Source: CAZVIK01 sp964627045 (lineage in GTDB: Bacteria; Acidobacteriota; Terriglobia; Bryobacterales; Bryobacteraceae). Taken from it: a stretch of 5,948 nucleotides of DNA. Within the stretch, counting starts at the first letter, position 1. The number at the start of each line of letters is the position of its first letter. The translations under genes and the position numbers were made by a program. Under the pieces are notes generated by a model, which made no database searches, was not told the DNA's origin, and was given only the letters and a program-made list of their open reading frames with translations. The stretch is from assembly GCA_964627045.1 (NCBI GenBank), contig CAZVIK010000229.1, forward strand, positions 1 through 5,948, read 5' to 3'. Below are positions 5,084 through 5,948 of the stretch, piece after piece.

Positions 5084-5948
5084 TTAGTAGCGGAACGACA
5101 GCGTCCGGGAGAAAAACGGGAGCATCTTTCTTTCGATCCGGTCGGCCACGTGACTGGTGTGCGTGCCCTGATAGATTTCGAATTCGTGCGGGATGCGGTA
5201 CTGCGTCAGGACTTCGTGAAGCGCGCGAACCGCCGGCACGATGGCCAGATCCCGGTCGCCGGCATCGAACCCGATGGCGCGGAGCTTCTTGATGACGGGG
5301 ATGTGCTGGTCAATCGTCGCCAGAGGCGCGTTCGCGTTCCACTTGGCGGCGATCTCGGGCTGATACTGGCCGTCCTTCCAGGGGAGGTCGAGGAAGAACG
5401 GGGGATTACCCGGGTTGGGCGACCAGGCGGCTGCCTGGGCCAGCGCCGTCTTGGTGGGGAAATCAGCGCGGTCGACATCGGCAAAGGTCTTGACCCGGAG
5501 GGCTCCGGCTACGCTTCCCGGGTGCTGCGGGAGTGTGGTGTTCGGCGCCAGGCAGCATGGGCTGAGCGCGTACACGGCCGAGAACGTCCGGATGTACTTC
5601 ATGCCGAGACGTAGCGCCCCGTAACCCCCCATGGAGTGACCGGCAATGCCGCGACTTTCGGGCCGTGGGATGGTGCGGTAACGGGAGTCGATGTAACCCA
5701 CTAGCTCCCGGCGAAGGAAGTCCTCCCAATCGCCCACCGTGACCGATGTGGAGTACATGCTCCCGTGGAGCTTATTGGAGCCGTCGGGCATTACCACGAT
5801 CATCTCGCGCATCCGGCCGCTGGCGATGGCTCGTTCGAAGACGTAGGGTAGATTGATCCAATGCTTCGGGTCGTCGAACCACTTCTGGTCGTCGTCGTCA
5901 AAACCATGAAGCATGTACACGACCGGGTAGCGCCGGTTACGATCGACG
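5084..5948 (-). CDS. Esterase-D type alpha/beta hydrolase, N-terminus beyond window
   Basis: A putative esterase (PF00756 type, related to S-formylglutathione hydrolase, feruloyl esterase and antigen 85). The frame is open to the right edge and the first nine visible residues (VDRNRRYPV) run into the family motif VVYMLHGFDD, so the GTG at 5918-5920 is internal, not a start. The nucleophile elbow GHSMGGYGAL places the catalytic Ser at codon 5633-5635. The acid residue is probably in the FDAGDRD segment, and the catalytic His is in THTSH near the C-terminus, followed by a RIERKMLPFFS helix as in bacterial homologues. About 287 residues are visible. An N-terminal part, often with a signal peptide and an immunoglobulin-like domain in this family, may be missing. 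Substrate cannot be told; carbohydrate-ester or xenobiotic ester hydrolysis is typical of the family. Confidence 0.88.
   Translation of the reverse strand, partial: VDRNRRYPVVYMLHGFDDDDQKWFDDPKHWINLPYVFERAIASGRMREMIVVMPDGSNKLHGSMYSTSVTVGDWEDFLRRELVGYIDSRYRTIPRPESRGIAGHSMGGYGALRLGMKYIRTFSAVYALSPCCLAPNTTLPQHPGSVAGALRVKTFADVDRADFPTKTALAQAAAWSPNPGNPPFFLDLPWKDGQYQPEIAAKWNANAPLATIDQHIPVIKKLRAIGFDAGDRDLAIVPAVRALHEVLTQYRIPHEFEIYQGTHTSHVADRIERKMLPFFSRTLSFRY

Noticed and set aside
5072..5086. Bidirectional terminator between the convergent DUF4440 and esterase genes
   Set aside because: Only 9 bp separate the stops and I see no stable stem with a T-run on either strand.
1..5948. CRISPR array, tRNA/rRNA, insertion sequence or prophage
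   Set aside because: No regularly spaced repeats, cloverleaf, transposase motif or terminal inverted repeats were seen; nearly all the window is accounted for by protein genes.

Overview
The window is high-GC bacterial DNA, densely packed with genes and with mostly short intergenic gaps. The likely source is an acidobacterium of the Solibacter/Bryobacterales kind. This is inferred from the overall protein style, the DUF4440 and DUF4149-like proteins, the zinc-ribbon rhomboid, and a small microcompartment locus carrying a class II aldolase. It is not proven by any marker gene.

Layout. Left edge, + strand: a 5'-truncated fabF (beta-ketoacyl-ACP synthase II), followed 17 bp later by a four-helix membrane protein resembling DUF4149. 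Centre, - strand (3722 down to 1666): a five-gene operon encoding an L-fuculose-1-phosphate-type class II aldolase, one hexameric bacterial microcompartment (BMC-H) shell protein very close to PduA, and three different pentameric vertex proteins (EutN/CcmL, BMC-P). Divergent from the operon, + strand: a rhomboid intramembrane protease with an N-terminal zinc ribbon, then a secreted DUF4440 (NTF2-like) protein. Right edge, - strand: an esterase-D-type alpha/beta hydrolase whose N-terminus lies outside the window.

The centrepiece is the compact microcompartment operon. One hexamer plus pentamers is in principle enough for a closed shell, and the aldolase carries a C-terminal extension ending in a short amphipathic helix that looks like an encapsulation peptide. 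The expected chemistry, by analogy with fucose/rhamnose microcompartments of Planctomycetes and Verrucomicrobia, is cleavage of a deoxysugar-1-phosphate to DHAP and lactaldehyde inside the shell. The usual partners (CoA-acylating aldehyde dehydrogenase, PduL-type phosphotransacylase, lactaldehyde reductase, kinase) are absent. The operon is closed on both sides by unrelated genes on the other strand, so these partners must be encoded elsewhere or the compartment works differently.

Regulatory structure: the aldolase and rhomboid genes are separated by 46 bp holding two overlapping, mirror-image sigma70-like promoters with identical TACAAT -10 boxes. Both predicted transcripts would begin within a few bases of their start codons, and neither gene has a Shine-Dalgarno sequence. 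A strong hairpin separates the hexamer gene from the pentamer genes. The end of the operon overlaps the end of the convergent membrane-protein gene by 51 bp, in a GC-rich palindromic stretch.
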